DNA from: Paenibacillus lupini
Lineage (GTDB): Bacteria; Bacillota; Bacilli; Paenibacillales; Paenibacillaceae
DNA: 64,000 bases
Direction of reading: 5' to 3'
NCBI RefSeq assembly: GCF_011761355.1
Contig: NZ_JAASRW010000007.1
Coordinates: 124,001-188,000 of the forward strand
In this document: positions 33,682-41,572 of the stretch, piece after piece
How positions within the stretch are numbered: position 1 is the stretch's first letter
Layout: every line of letters begins with the position of its first letter
Translations under genes and position numbers: made by a program
Notes under the pieces: generated by a model
Seen by the model: only the letters and a program-made list of their open reading frames with translations
What the model was told of the DNA's origin: nothing
Databases searched by the model: none

Positions 33682-33710
33682 AATATAACATATATGACAA
33701 CACGGTGCAA
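33682..33710 (-). promoter_or_regulatory. Sigma-A-type promoter of rpsB
   Basis: On the minus strand TTGCAC (33710-33705), 17-base spacer, TATATT (33687-33682). It separates translation genes from the upstream motility operon, after which I see no clear terminator. Confidence 0.55.
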
Positions 33711-33737
33711 CAGAAGTTTGTCGAAAATTTCCGGTGT

Positions 33738-34283
33738 CTACTTCTGCTGATCAAATTCTTCCTTCGAAACGGGCTGGCTTGTAATAATCTGAATGACTTC
33801 ATCTACGGTTGGATTGCCTTCAAACAAGAAATAACCTGCGCGAACAGGCTTCTTCTTCATCTTAGCGATAAAAGCCGATTTATCTGTAATCAGGTTCTGC
33901 TCCTTCAACAGCTCTGCTGTATCTGTTAAATTCATACCGCCTGTAATATGGATTTTACGCTTAGTCTCTGCCTTCTCTGTGACTGTTGCTTGCTCTTCTG
34001 CCTTGGTATCCTTATCCTCAGCTGCTGGCGTGGCTGCAGCTTCATCAGTTGGATTCTCCGATGGCTTGGCTGATTCAACAGCATCCACATCAGCAGCCTT
34101 TGCACGTTCCTCAGCAATCCTATCATCTAGTTCCGCTTGCGTATAGAGCTTAGGCTCTACATCCTTATATCCATCAGAAAGCTTCTGCTGACTATCGTCC
34201 CCAATCTGCATAATCTGCAGAAGAATAGCACCAGCTATGATCCCTGCACCTAGTCCAGCTACAAAAGAGCGGTTCTTAAACAT
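33738..34283 (-). CDS. Membrane protein with MltG/YceG LysM-like domain, no catalytic domain
   Basis: A 181-aa protein with one N-terminal membrane segment (about 7-25), an acidic Ala/Glu/Asp-rich linker (about 45-108) and a C-terminal domain with MNLTDTAELLKEQNLI and PVRAGYFLFEGNPTVDEVIQII. That pattern resembles the LysM-like subdomain of the endolytic transglycosylase MltG/YceG, but the lytic catalytic domain is absent. A wall-binding or regulatory role is inference. It overlaps the SwrB-like gene by eight bases and is the last gene of the motility cluster. Confidence 0.75.
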   Translation of the reverse strand: MFKNRSFVAGLGAGIIAGAILLQIMQIGDDSQQKLSDGYKDVEPKLYTQAELDDRIAEERAKAADVDAVESAKPSENPTDEAAATPAAEDKDTKAEEQATVTEKAETKRKIHITGGMNLTDTAELLKEQNLITDKSAFIAKMKKKPVRAGYFLFEGNPTVDEVIQIITSQPVSKEEFDQQK

Positions 34284-34833
34284 AGACCTTCTCCTCCTGC
34301 TTAGCCAGTTGCAAGATCAGTTGCACTTCCCCTTTATTCATACTCAGTTTTTTAGCGATAGCCTCAATTGACTTTCCTTGATTGTACAGCTCGAATAAAT
34401 CGGCATAACGCGATTGAATGCCCGATACTACTTGTTGAGGTTCAGGATCCTCAACAGTAGATTCAACTGTCGCTGCTTGGAAAGCTGGTGCAGCTGTCTG
34501 TATCGGTACAGAATAGGCCTGAGCAGCCATCATGTCGTTCTGACGCTGTTGCTGTAGAAAACCTAGCTGTTGCTCCAACAGCGAACATTTGTTCTCAAGT
34601 TCCATTAAGCGCTGTTTACTTTGCTCGTTTTGTGTTTTTCCTTCTTCTCGAAGAACCGTTACAAGCTTCACAAGGTCTTGATGATCCTGCTCCGTATTCT
34701 CCATAAACTGCTCCAAAGCAATTTCCATATTACGAGTATCTTTTAACTCCTGTGACTGCTGTTTCCGTGGAAGGAATAGCGAGGCTACGACTACAACAGC
34801 ACCAAGAAGTACAATATAAGACCAGTTAGACAT
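34276..34833 (-). CDS. SwrB-like (DUF6115-type) membrane coiled-coil protein
   Basis: A 185-aa protein with an N-terminal membrane segment (about 4-20), a coiled coil (about 30-95) and a C-terminal helix-turn-helix-like segment YNQGKSIEAIAKKLSMNKGE. The layout and C-terminal motif match SwrB, which in B. subtilis follows sigD and helps activate the flagellar export gate. The assignment rests on layout and position, since overall similarity looks low. I chose ATG at 34833 after GAGGGTGTGTATT; GTG at 34842 is an alternative. Confidence 0.75.
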   Translation of the reverse strand: MSNWSYIVLLGAVVVVASLFLPRKQQSQELKDTRNMEIALEQFMENTEQDHQDLVKLVTVLREEGKTQNEQSKQRLMELENKCSLLEQQLGFLQQQRQNDMMAAQAYSVPIQTAAPAFQAATVESTVEDPEPQQVVSGIQSRYADLFELYNQGKSIEAIAKKLSMNKGEVQLILQLAKQEEKVYV

Positions 34834-34864
34834 AATACACACCCTCTACAAAGCATTGCTGATG

Positions 34865-35191
34865 CTATAACGATATATCCACATGATGCCCTTTATAGGG
34901 ATGCTCGGCCTGGCGGCTTTCTTCAGGTATGTCCTGGGTTTCCTCCGGCTTACGTTTCCTTTTTGCCAAATAGGGATTACCGCTCTGCCGATCTCGATCA
35001 TTGCGTACATTTGGTCCGCCAGTCTGCTCAACACCAGTATTTTTACTTCGTAACTGTTCCGTTTGTTTGGATGCCAGCTCTGCCATTCTTGTCTGTTCCG
35101 CAATAGGCTTATGGTTAGTCTGGCTTTGTGTCCCACTTGCTTCAAGTGCTCGTGGAATCGACCATTGCAAATCAATTGGCTTAAAAGGCAT
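34865..35191 (-). CDS. Conserved hypothetical protein in motility cluster
   Basis: A 108-aa, charged, probably disordered protein beginning MPFKPIDLQWSIPRALEASG and rich in Gln, Lys, Arg and Glu. I recognise the opening (KPIDxQxxxPR) as typical of small uncharacterised proteins encoded near sigD in Firmicutes, but know no function. The ATG follows GAGAGGAGCTGAGCGT. A competing frame on the same strand (34846-35247) lacks such a pattern. Confidence 0.7.
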   Translation of the reverse strand: MPFKPIDLQWSIPRALEASGTQSQTNHKPIAEQTRMAELASKQTEQLRSKNTGVEQTGGPNVRNDRDRQSGNPYLAKRKRKPEETQDIPEESRQAEHPYKGHHVDISL

Positions 35192-35252
35192 ACGCTCAGC
35201 TCCTCTCGTAACAGCCCAGTTAACATTTCTTCATTAAAAGAAAACAATGAGA

Positions 35253-36659
35253 TTACGTAAACAAAGGATACTGTACAATATCACCTTCCGAATAACGGAA
35301 TGAAACACGCTGTACGGGATCCTTGATAAAACGGGTATATCGGCCGATTACAATTTTAATACCGCCATATACCGTATGGCTGATGTCTACCTTGGATTTG
35401 TCCGTATCTTCCAGTGATTTCTCAATTTCAAGAATACGCTCTCTAATCTGATCGCTCTCAGCGGTAGTCTGACGTCTAGTTGCACCGAGTTTAATGCGCA
35501 TCGCCATCTTCTGATCAGTAAGTTGATCTAAAGCTGCCTGCTGATCAAGAATAGCAAGCGCTTTCTCCGTTTTATCCATCGCATCCATGTTCTGCCTAAG
35601 CTTTAATCGCAGCTCTTGGAGCTCTGAGCGAAACTCCGGTCTTACCCCTACTTCAATAGAAGTAGCTGTTGACATCGTATTGCCAACAACTCGCGCAGAG
35701 ACCTGCTCCACCGCTTGAATTGAACCACCCACAATGAGTCCCTTCGACCCCTGGCAAATAACGTTTCTGCCTGCCCGGACATTCGAGTGCATGATACTTT
35801 GCGATACCAGAACATCCTCACCAGCAATGACGTTACAGTCTTGGATGAAGGAGCTTTTTACATTCTTTTGTGCTTTGATGTAGCCTTTGTTGCCTGCCAT
35901 AATACCGCCAGTAATCTCGATGGAGCCTTCAGAATCCAGTTCGGCCCCTTCTACTCCACCAATAACACGAATATCTCCGGAAGCTTTCACTCGGAATCCG
36001 CTTAATACATTCCCACGGATGACTACCGTACCGACAAAATCAATATTGCCGACTCTATAATCAACGTCCCCGTTCACTTCATAAACCGGGAAAACGTTTA
36101 CTTTCTCTTTGTCAGTAATCGTAATAAGGCCATCAATTAAGGCATACATCGCCGTTTGATCTTCGTTCACGACAACGTTTTTCCCTACTTTAAACCTAGC
36201 TTGCCTGCCTTGTTTAGCTGAGATTTCTTCACCAGTAATCATCATTCCTGGGGCACCAAATAAAGCGTCCACCCGCTCCGCAATTAATTGACCACGCTTC
36301 ACATTTTTCAAACGCGAGACTTCTTTGAAATCAACTTTGCCGTCCTCCATCTCTGCCGGACGTAGGTATTGCTCCTTCATATCATAGGCAAAACGGATTG
36401 AACCGTCCTTGCCTGGAGTTGCCGGAGTACCCATAGCAATTAACGTTTGCTCTTTACAATAAGCAAGCGTATTGGTGCAAATCTCATGTAACACACTTGT
36501 GCGTATTCCAAATACAACACCTTTGCTGCGTACAAAACGTTCCAATTGACCGGGAGTGCAGTCGAAATCTTCGGTGATCCGGTTAAAGGTCAGGAAGGCA
36601 GACAGCTTATCAGCAGATATCTGGATACGCAAGTAAGACTCTAATAAATGGTCATCCAC
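35253..36659 (-). CDS. FapA/DUF342 family protein
   Basis: A 468-aa protein of the FapA (DUF342) family. After an N-terminal region it has a repetitive beta-helix-like stretch (for example GNVLSGFRVKASGDIRVIGG and IEITGGIMAGNKGYIKAQKN) and a C-terminal coiled coil (about 345-430). The family is often encoded with flagellar or polar-localisation genes, and its role is poorly understood. I chose GTG at 36659, eight bases after GGGAG; a GTG at 36668 overlaps that site. It directly follows sigD. Confidence 0.85.
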   Translation of the reverse strand: MDDHLLESYLRIQISADKLSAFLTFNRITEDFDCTPGQLERFVRSKGVVFGIRTSVLHEICTNTLAYCKEQTLIAMGTPATPGKDGSIRFAYDMKEQYLRPAEMEDGKVDFKEVSRLKNVKRGQLIAERVDALFGAPGMMITGEEISAKQGRQARFKVGKNVVVNEDQTAMYALIDGLITITDKEKVNVFPVYEVNGDVDYRVGNIDFVGTVVIRGNVLSGFRVKASGDIRVIGGVEGAELDSEGSIEITGGIMAGNKGYIKAQKNVKSSFIQDCNVIAGEDVLVSQSIMHSNVRAGRNVICQGSKGLIVGGSIQAVEQVSARVVGNTMSTATSIEVGVRPEFRSELQELRLKLRQNMDAMDKTEKALAILDQQAALDQLTDQKMAMRIKLGATRRQTTAESDQIRERILEIEKSLEDTDKSKVDISHTVYGGIKIVIGRYTRFIKDPVQRVSFRYSEGDIVQYPLFT

Positions 36660-36674
36660 CTTGCCCACTCCCTT

Positions 36675-37445
36675 CTAATGCTGCAATAATTGTTCTTTAT
36701 TTTTCGCCAGAGCACCACGAAGTCTTAAGATCGCTTTCGAATGCAATTGTGATATACGTGAAGGGGAAAGTGACATTACTTCCGCAATTTCGCTTAACGA
36801 TAATTCTTCATAATAGAAGAGAGAGATAACGGTTCTTTCCTTCTCCGTTAATTTCTCAATTCCACTGATCAGTGAGTCCTTCAAGAAAAACTCATGTGCT
36901 TTATGATCCGGGTTTTTCGCCCGTTCATCAATTAGCAGCGACAGCCTTGTCTCCGACTCTTCTTCTCTGATCGGGTCTTCCAATGAGCAAACCGTAGTAA
37001 TTGCGATTTCATGGAGCATATTCGTAAACTCTTTTTCACTTACATTTAAATGATGGCTAATTTCTGCATCCGTTACCGAACGCAAATATTTTTGCTCCAG
37101 GTTTTGATAAGCTTCCTCAATTCGTTTCGCCTTTTCTCTAACTGAGCGCGGCACCCAATCCCCTTGTCGCAAACCATCAATTATTGACCCGCGAATACGC
37201 CAGGACGCGTATGTCTCAAATTGCAAACCTCGGCAATAATCGAATTTCTCGATGGCATCAATGAGTCCCATCACTCCATTGCTGGCGAGGTCATCCTTTA
37301 ACACATTTTTCGGCAGTCCAATCGCCATTCGGTTCGTTACATAATCGACCAAAGGCAAGAACTGCTCAATTAGACGTTTCTTGGCTTCTAGGTCGCCTTC
37401 CTCTTTCCACGCTCGCCACATTTCCAAATTTGCAGTTGCGATCAT
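36675..37445 (-). CDS. sigD: RNA polymerase sigma-D factor (flagellar/FliA type)
   Basis: Directs transcription of late flagellar genes such as flagellin, and of chemoreceptors and autolysins. The 256-aa protein has sigma-70 region 2 (LPLVDYVTNRMAIGLP, FETYASWRIRGSIIDGLR), region 3 (VPRSVREKAKRIEEA) and region 4 with helix-turn-helix LSEIAEVMSLSPSRISQLHSKAI-type sequence. Normal FliA/WhiG length. The ATG follows AGGAGGGTAAGTGAC. As in B. subtilis it lies near the far end of the fla/che operon, so its level depends on read-through. Confidence 0.97.
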   Translation of the reverse strand: MIATANLEMWRAWKEEGDLEAKKRLIEQFLPLVDYVTNRMAIGLPKNVLKDDLASNGVMGLIDAIEKFDYCRGLQFETYASWRIRGSIIDGLRQGDWVPRSVREKAKRIEEAYQNLEQKYLRSVTDAEISHHLNVSEKEFTNMLHEIAITTVCSLEDPIREEESETRLSLLIDERAKNPDHKAHEFFLKDSLISGIEKLTEKERTVISLFYYEELSLSEIAEVMSLSPSRISQLHSKAILRLRGALAKNKEQLLQH

Positions 37446-37450
37446 GTCAC

Positions 37451-37882
37451 TTACCCTCCTGTCATATGACGAATGGCTTTAGCCAATTCCTCAGGCTCTT
37501 TATTCTGGGTCGAAACAAGCTGAGGCGGTGTTAATGGTTTAAACTGCTTTGATTGCTCCGACTGTTCTGCTTCTTGCGTATGATTGCTATCAAGCTGTGA
37601 TCGAAGAAGCTGATTGAGGTCTTCACTCTCATCAGGAGTCTGCAGATCCAGCTGCGTGCCTTTGCCATCCTCTTGTGCTGTCTCTTCTTGATGCATGACT
37701 GGCGGGGTAAGTATAAAGGCCAGTGCAATCCGCATTACAAATGCAATCGCTACAAAGGCGATGAAAGCATACATGCTGCGCATCAGCATGACAGACAGCG
37801 GGTTTTTACCAATCGAGAATAATAAGGTTAGTACCGCGCCAATAATCCCCAAGCCGACATTCCATCGCCAATTTCCAACCAT
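37451..37882 (-). CDS. Uncharacterised membrane protein between cheD and sigD
   Basis: A 143-aa protein with two predicted membrane segments (about 8-24 and 30-58) and a hydrophilic Gln/Glu/Ser-rich C-terminal tail (about 65-143). The ATG follows AAAGGAGATTTGAA, whose bases overlap the end of cheD. I do not recognise the family. B. subtilis has no gene at this position. Its tight fit between cheD and sigD (five bases before sigD) argues that it is a real member of the operon. Confidence 0.75.
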   Translation of the reverse strand: MVGNWRWNVGLGIIGAVLTLLFSIGKNPLSVMLMRSMYAFIAFVAIAFVMRIALAFILTPPVMHQEETAQEDGKGTQLDLQTPDESEDLNQLLRSQLDSNHTQEAEQSEQSKQFKPLTPPQLVSTQNKEPEELAKAIRHMTGG

Positions 37883-37883
37883 T

Positions 37884-38378
37884 TCAAATCTCCTTTATCC
37901 CAAACTGCACGCTTCTTATCGTCAATACTCCACTCATGCTGTCAATTTCAATCGTGCGGCCATAATTCCCGCCTGTATCCTGCCCTAAGACAGGAATGGA
38001 ATAGTTCGCGAGAATTCCCAAACAGGATTCTACATTACGTGGTCCGATTCGCATCGAATCCGATTGGCCTGAAAAGGCGAACATTTGTGCGCCACCCGCC
38101 ATTTTGGCCACAAGGCGGTTAACTACCGCCCCTATTACTTTCATTTGCCCAATAAGCTCAGGAATTGCCGTATCCGCATATTTGGCAATATTCATTGTCG
38201 ACTCTCTGGCAATTTCTGAAGATGGCAGCATAACATGTGCCATTCCTGCAACTCGTGCAACAGGATCGTATAACGTCAGACCGACACAAGAGCCTAGCCC
38301 TGTTGTCCGTAGATGTGCTCCGCCCGCAGCCCATTTTAAATCTGCCATGCCGACCTTGATCACATCTTGTTGGATCAT
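37884..38378 (-). CDS. cheD: Chemoreceptor glutamine deamidase CheD
   Basis: Deamidates glutamines in chemoreceptors and binds CheC, tying adaptation to CheY-P. The 164-aa protein has the active-site pattern TTGLGSCVGLTLYDP with Cys31, His48 in GMAHVMLP and Thr25. Also conserved are GGNYGRTIEID near the C-terminus. The ATG overlaps the cheC stop (ATGA). Confidence 0.96.
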   Translation of the reverse strand: MIQQDVIKVGMADLKWAAGGAHLRTTGLGSCVGLTLYDPVARVAGMAHVMLPSSEIARESTMNIAKYADTAIPELIGQMKVIGAVVNRLVAKMAGGAQMFAFSGQSDSMRIGPRNVESCLGILANYSIPVLGQDTGGNYGRTIEIDSMSGVLTIRSVQFGIKEI

Positions 38379-38995
38379 TCGGTCAGTACTCCCAAGGATT
38401 GAAATATTTTAGAGAAGGAATCTGGATCTGGAATAAGGAAGAAATGTCCCTCCAGCTCCTCTTTGTCTTCCAGAAACGTTGTTTCGATAAGTAATGCGGA
38501 ATCTCCCATTTCCCCGTATTGCATAAGCCCGTAGCTGAGGATAGGTCCTGCCATATCTCTAGCAACTGCGGGAACCGAAGGTGCCATCGACAAATTTGTA
38601 AAGTCAGCTAGGGATGATAGATAGGAGCCCGCCAAAATATTACCGATCTCGCAAAGCGCAGACATCTCCATTTCGGAATAATTGTCCGGTGCTTCGTTTT
38701 CAAGAGAAAGCAGTTGTCCAAGCAGTCGCTTGGCTGCCTCTTCTTGAATAATAAAGAACATATTGCCTGGTGCTTCCCCTTCTACTCGAAGAAAAACCGC
38801 AATGACAACTTGTTCGGAACCGCCCACACGATCAGCAACTTCTTCAAACGGCAGCAGGCTGACCTTAGGCACCGCCATATCTACCGGCTTGTCCAGAAGG
38901 CGGGATAATGCAGTAGCTGCATTACCCGCTCCAATGTTGCCTACTTCCTTCAGAACATCCATCTCAAACGCTTTAAATCGATTAAAGGCGTCCAC
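38375..38995 (-). CDS. cheC: CheY-P phosphatase CheC
   Basis: Removes phosphate from CheY and, with CheD, drives adaptation. The 206-aa protein contains two phosphatase-type ExxN motifs: LKEVGNIGAGNAATALS (Glu17, Asn20) and ALCEIGNILAGSYLSSL. It uses GTG, preceded by GAGGTGTAAGC within the end of cheW. The order cheW-cheC-cheD is as in Bacillus. Confidence 0.96.
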   Translation of the reverse strand: MDAFNRFKAFEMDVLKEVGNIGAGNAATALSRLLDKPVDMAVPKVSLLPFEEVADRVGGSEQVVIAVFLRVEGEAPGNMFFIIQEEAAKRLLGQLLSLENEAPDNYSEMEMSALCEIGNILAGSYLSSLADFTNLSMAPSVPAVARDMAGPILSYGLMQYGEMGDSALLIETTFLEDKEELEGHFFLIPDPDSFSKIFQSLGVLTE

Positions 38996-38997
38996 GC

Positions 38998-39459
38998 TTA
39001 CACCTCTAACTGTTCGAGTTGAATAATTTCGCTCTTATTCAGCACTTCGGACAAGTTCAGCATAATGAGCAAACGGTTGTCACCGAACTTGGCAATCCCT
39101 CTTAAATATTTCGCTTTAATTCCTCCGACAATTTCCGGCGGTAAATCAATGGTATCCGTATCGATATCAACCACATCATTAGCAGAATCTACGATAAAGC
39201 CAACTTCCATATCAGCAGCCGCGACCACGATAATCCGGCTGTTCTCTGTTGTTGTGGATTCGGGAAGACCAAAACGTCCGCGCAAATCAATGACAGGAAC
39301 AACTATACCGCGCAGATTGATAACACCTTTAATGAAGGAAGGAGTTTTCGGAACCCGAGTAATTGGGGCTAGACGTTCGATCGTACGAACTTTATCAACC
39401 TCAATGCCATATTCCTCATGTGCCAGTGTAAATACGATAACTTTTAATTCTTCTCCCAT
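38998..39459 (-). CDS. cheW: Chemotaxis coupling protein CheW
   Basis: Links chemoreceptors to CheA in the signalling array. The 153-aa protein is a single CheW domain with EYGIEVDKVRTIERLAPITRVP, FIKGVINLRGIVVPVIDLR and GFIVDSANDVVDI. The ATG follows GGGAGGGCTTACCG. It lies 13 bases after cheA and two bases before cheC. Confidence 0.97.
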   Translation of the reverse strand: MGEELKVIVFTLAHEEYGIEVDKVRTIERLAPITRVPKTPSFIKGVINLRGIVVPVIDLRGRFGLPESTTTENSRIIVVAAADMEVGFIVDSANDVVDIDTDTIDLPPEIVGGIKAKYLRGIAKFGDNRLLIMLNLSEVLNKSEIIQLEQLEV

Positions 39460-39472
39460 CGGTAAGCCCTCC

Positions 39473-41536
39473 CTATTTGATTAACGCGTTAGGATCAATA
39501 ATGAGTGCCACTTGGCCATCACCAAGTATAGTTGCACCTGAAATTGCCTCGATATTGGTCAAATATTTGCCGAGCGTCTTCAAAACAATTTCGCTTTGCC
39601 CGATAAATTCATCTACCGTAACAGCTGCCCATTTATCGCCTTTACGAATAACAACAATCTCTGTTTCTGACTCGTTATGCTCGTTAAAGTCCGGAGATTC
39701 AAGGACTTTACTTAGAGAAACCAAAGGAATAACCGCGTTGCGGAAATGAATCATTCGATTACCGTGAACGTTCAAAATCTGCTCTTTTTGAATAATACCT
39801 GTCTCTACTATCGAAGTAAGAGGAATCGCATATTTCTCTGAACCTAGCTTAATCAGCATTGCCGAAATAATAGATAGCGTCAGAGGCAATTGCACGGCAA
39901 ACTTTGTTCCTCGTCCTTGAACGGAGTCAATTGTAACGTTGCCGCCAAGTGAAGTGATTTTCGATTTTACTACATCAAGACCTACTCCGCGTCCTGAAAT
40001 ATCCGAGATTTTGTCAGCCGTACTGAAGCCCGGTGCGAATATCAACATGTTGATATCTTCACTAGTCAGCTGTTTGGACTGTTCCTCTGTTACTACTCCA
40101 TTCTTAATGGCCGTCTGAAGCACTTTCTCTTGGTTAACGCCACGTCCATCTTCTTCTACTTCGATGAATACATGATTGCCGCTATGGTAAGCACGTAGAT
40201 TGATCGTACCAGTCTCGGATTTGCCAGCCGCAATCCGTTCTCCCACCGTCTCAATACCGTGGTCGACCGAGTTGCGAAGCAAATGAACGAGCGGATCACC
40301 AATCTCATCAATGACGGTCCGATCAAGCTCTGTATCTGCACCGGTAATAACCAGATCGATCTTCTTATCAAGTGATTTGGCTAGATCCCGAATCATACGC
40401 GGGAATCGGTTGAATACCGAATCTACCGGAACCATTCTTAGTTTCAAAACGATATTTTGCAAATCTGAGCTGACACGAGTCATATGCTCTACGGTCTCTG
40501 TCAGATCATTACGGCGGATCTCACTGGAAAGCTGCTCTAGTCTTACTCGATCTATCAACAGTTCACTGAACAGATTCATCAGTGCATCAAGCCGGTCAAT
40601 ATCAACACGAATCGTTTTTGAAACGGCTGCTGGTGCTGCTGAAGCAGCTGCTGCCTGCGAACGCGCTGTGGTAACCTGCTTGCTGGCTTCCTCTTTCGCT
40701 GCCGCTTCCACTTGAACTGGAGCAGCTGCAGGAGATTGCTCTTTGGCAGCATTATTCAACATGGCTAGCGATTCGAGATCCAGCAAGGCAACCGAAACCT
40801 TCTCAATCTCCGAAATAGCAGAGAGTTGTGTTTCAAGCTCTTGCTGAGATAAGGTCGAGATGGTAAACACTGTGAAGGAGCGGTCAAACTTATCCTGCTC
40901 TAAATCCGTTACCGGCGGTTCGGATTTTATAATATCGCCGTTCTTACCCAACAGATCGAATACCATGTAAGCACGAACCGCTTTCAATACACAATCCTCA
41001 CGGACCTCAACTTCAATAAAGTAAACATTATGTCCGCTATCGATAGATTGCTGAATAACAGAGGTTTGGAATTCGTCTAGTAACGCAGGACCAGTTGCCT
41101 GCTGGCCATTTGTGGCTGCCGGCGATACTGCTGCAGAAGCCCCTGATGTTTTGTAATCCCCTTTTACAATCGACTGAAGGGAAGCAACCAGCGAAGTTAC
41201 ATCTGCTTTACCCGTGCCTCCTCCTACGATATCCTGGACCATTGCTTCCAGAGCATCAAGTCCTTTGAACAGTGTATCGAAGATGAAGCTATCCATTTTA
41301 AGCTTGCTATTACGTACAAGATCGAGGACATTCTCCATCTCATGTGTCAGAGAAGCGAGGTCTTCGTACCCCATCGTTGCAGACATACCTTTAAGCGTAT
41401 GGGCTGAGCGGAAAATCGATTGGACGATCGACAGATCCTCCGGATCGCTTTCGAGGCGTAGCAGATTTTCGTTCAAAGATTGCAGGTGATCATTGGACTC
41501 GTCGATAAACATTGACAAGTAGGCGTTCATATCCAT
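39473..41536 (-). CDS. cheA: Chemotaxis histidine kinase CheA
   Basis: Receptor-coupled kinase that phosphorylates CheY and CheB. The 687-aa protein has the HPt domain with phospho-acceptor His46 (SAHTLKG), a P2-type CheY-binding region, an alanine-rich linker (about 265-305), a dimerisation domain (RVDIDRLDALMNLFSELLIDR), the ATPase with N box HLLRNSVDHGIE and G boxes DGRGVN and GRGVGLDVVKS, and a C-terminal CheW-like domain. The ATG follows AGGAGGTGCGACAAA. Confidence 0.97.
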   Translation of the reverse strand: MDMNAYLSMFIDESNDHLQSLNENLLRLESDPEDLSIVQSIFRSAHTLKGMSATMGYEDLASLTHEMENVLDLVRNSKLKMDSFIFDTLFKGLDALEAMVQDIVGGGTGKADVTSLVASLQSIVKGDYKTSGASAAVSPAATNGQQATGPALLDEFQTSVIQQSIDSGHNVYFIEVEVREDCVLKAVRAYMVFDLLGKNGDIIKSEPPVTDLEQDKFDRSFTVFTISTLSQQELETQLSAISEIEKVSVALLDLESLAMLNNAAKEQSPAAAPVQVEAAAKEEASKQVTTARSQAAAASAAPAAVSKTIRVDIDRLDALMNLFSELLIDRVRLEQLSSEIRRNDLTETVEHMTRVSSDLQNIVLKLRMVPVDSVFNRFPRMIRDLAKSLDKKIDLVITGADTELDRTVIDEIGDPLVHLLRNSVDHGIETVGERIAAGKSETGTINLRAYHSGNHVFIEVEEDGRGVNQEKVLQTAIKNGVVTEEQSKQLTSEDINMLIFAPGFSTADKISDISGRGVGLDVVKSKITSLGGNVTIDSVQGRGTKFAVQLPLTLSIISAMLIKLGSEKYAIPLTSIVETGIIQKEQILNVHGNRMIHFRNAVIPLVSLSKVLESPDFNEHNESETEIVVIRKGDKWAAVTVDEFIGQSEIVLKTLGKYLTNIEAISGATILGDGQVALIIDPNALIK

Positions 41537-41572
41537 TTTGTCGCACCTCCTGATAGGACTTTATATCGTCTA

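Noticed and set aside
34846..35247. 133-codon minus-strand frame overlapping the 108-aa gene
   Set aside because: Different frame from the 108-aa protein, which has the better ribosome-binding site and a recognisable conserved N-terminus.
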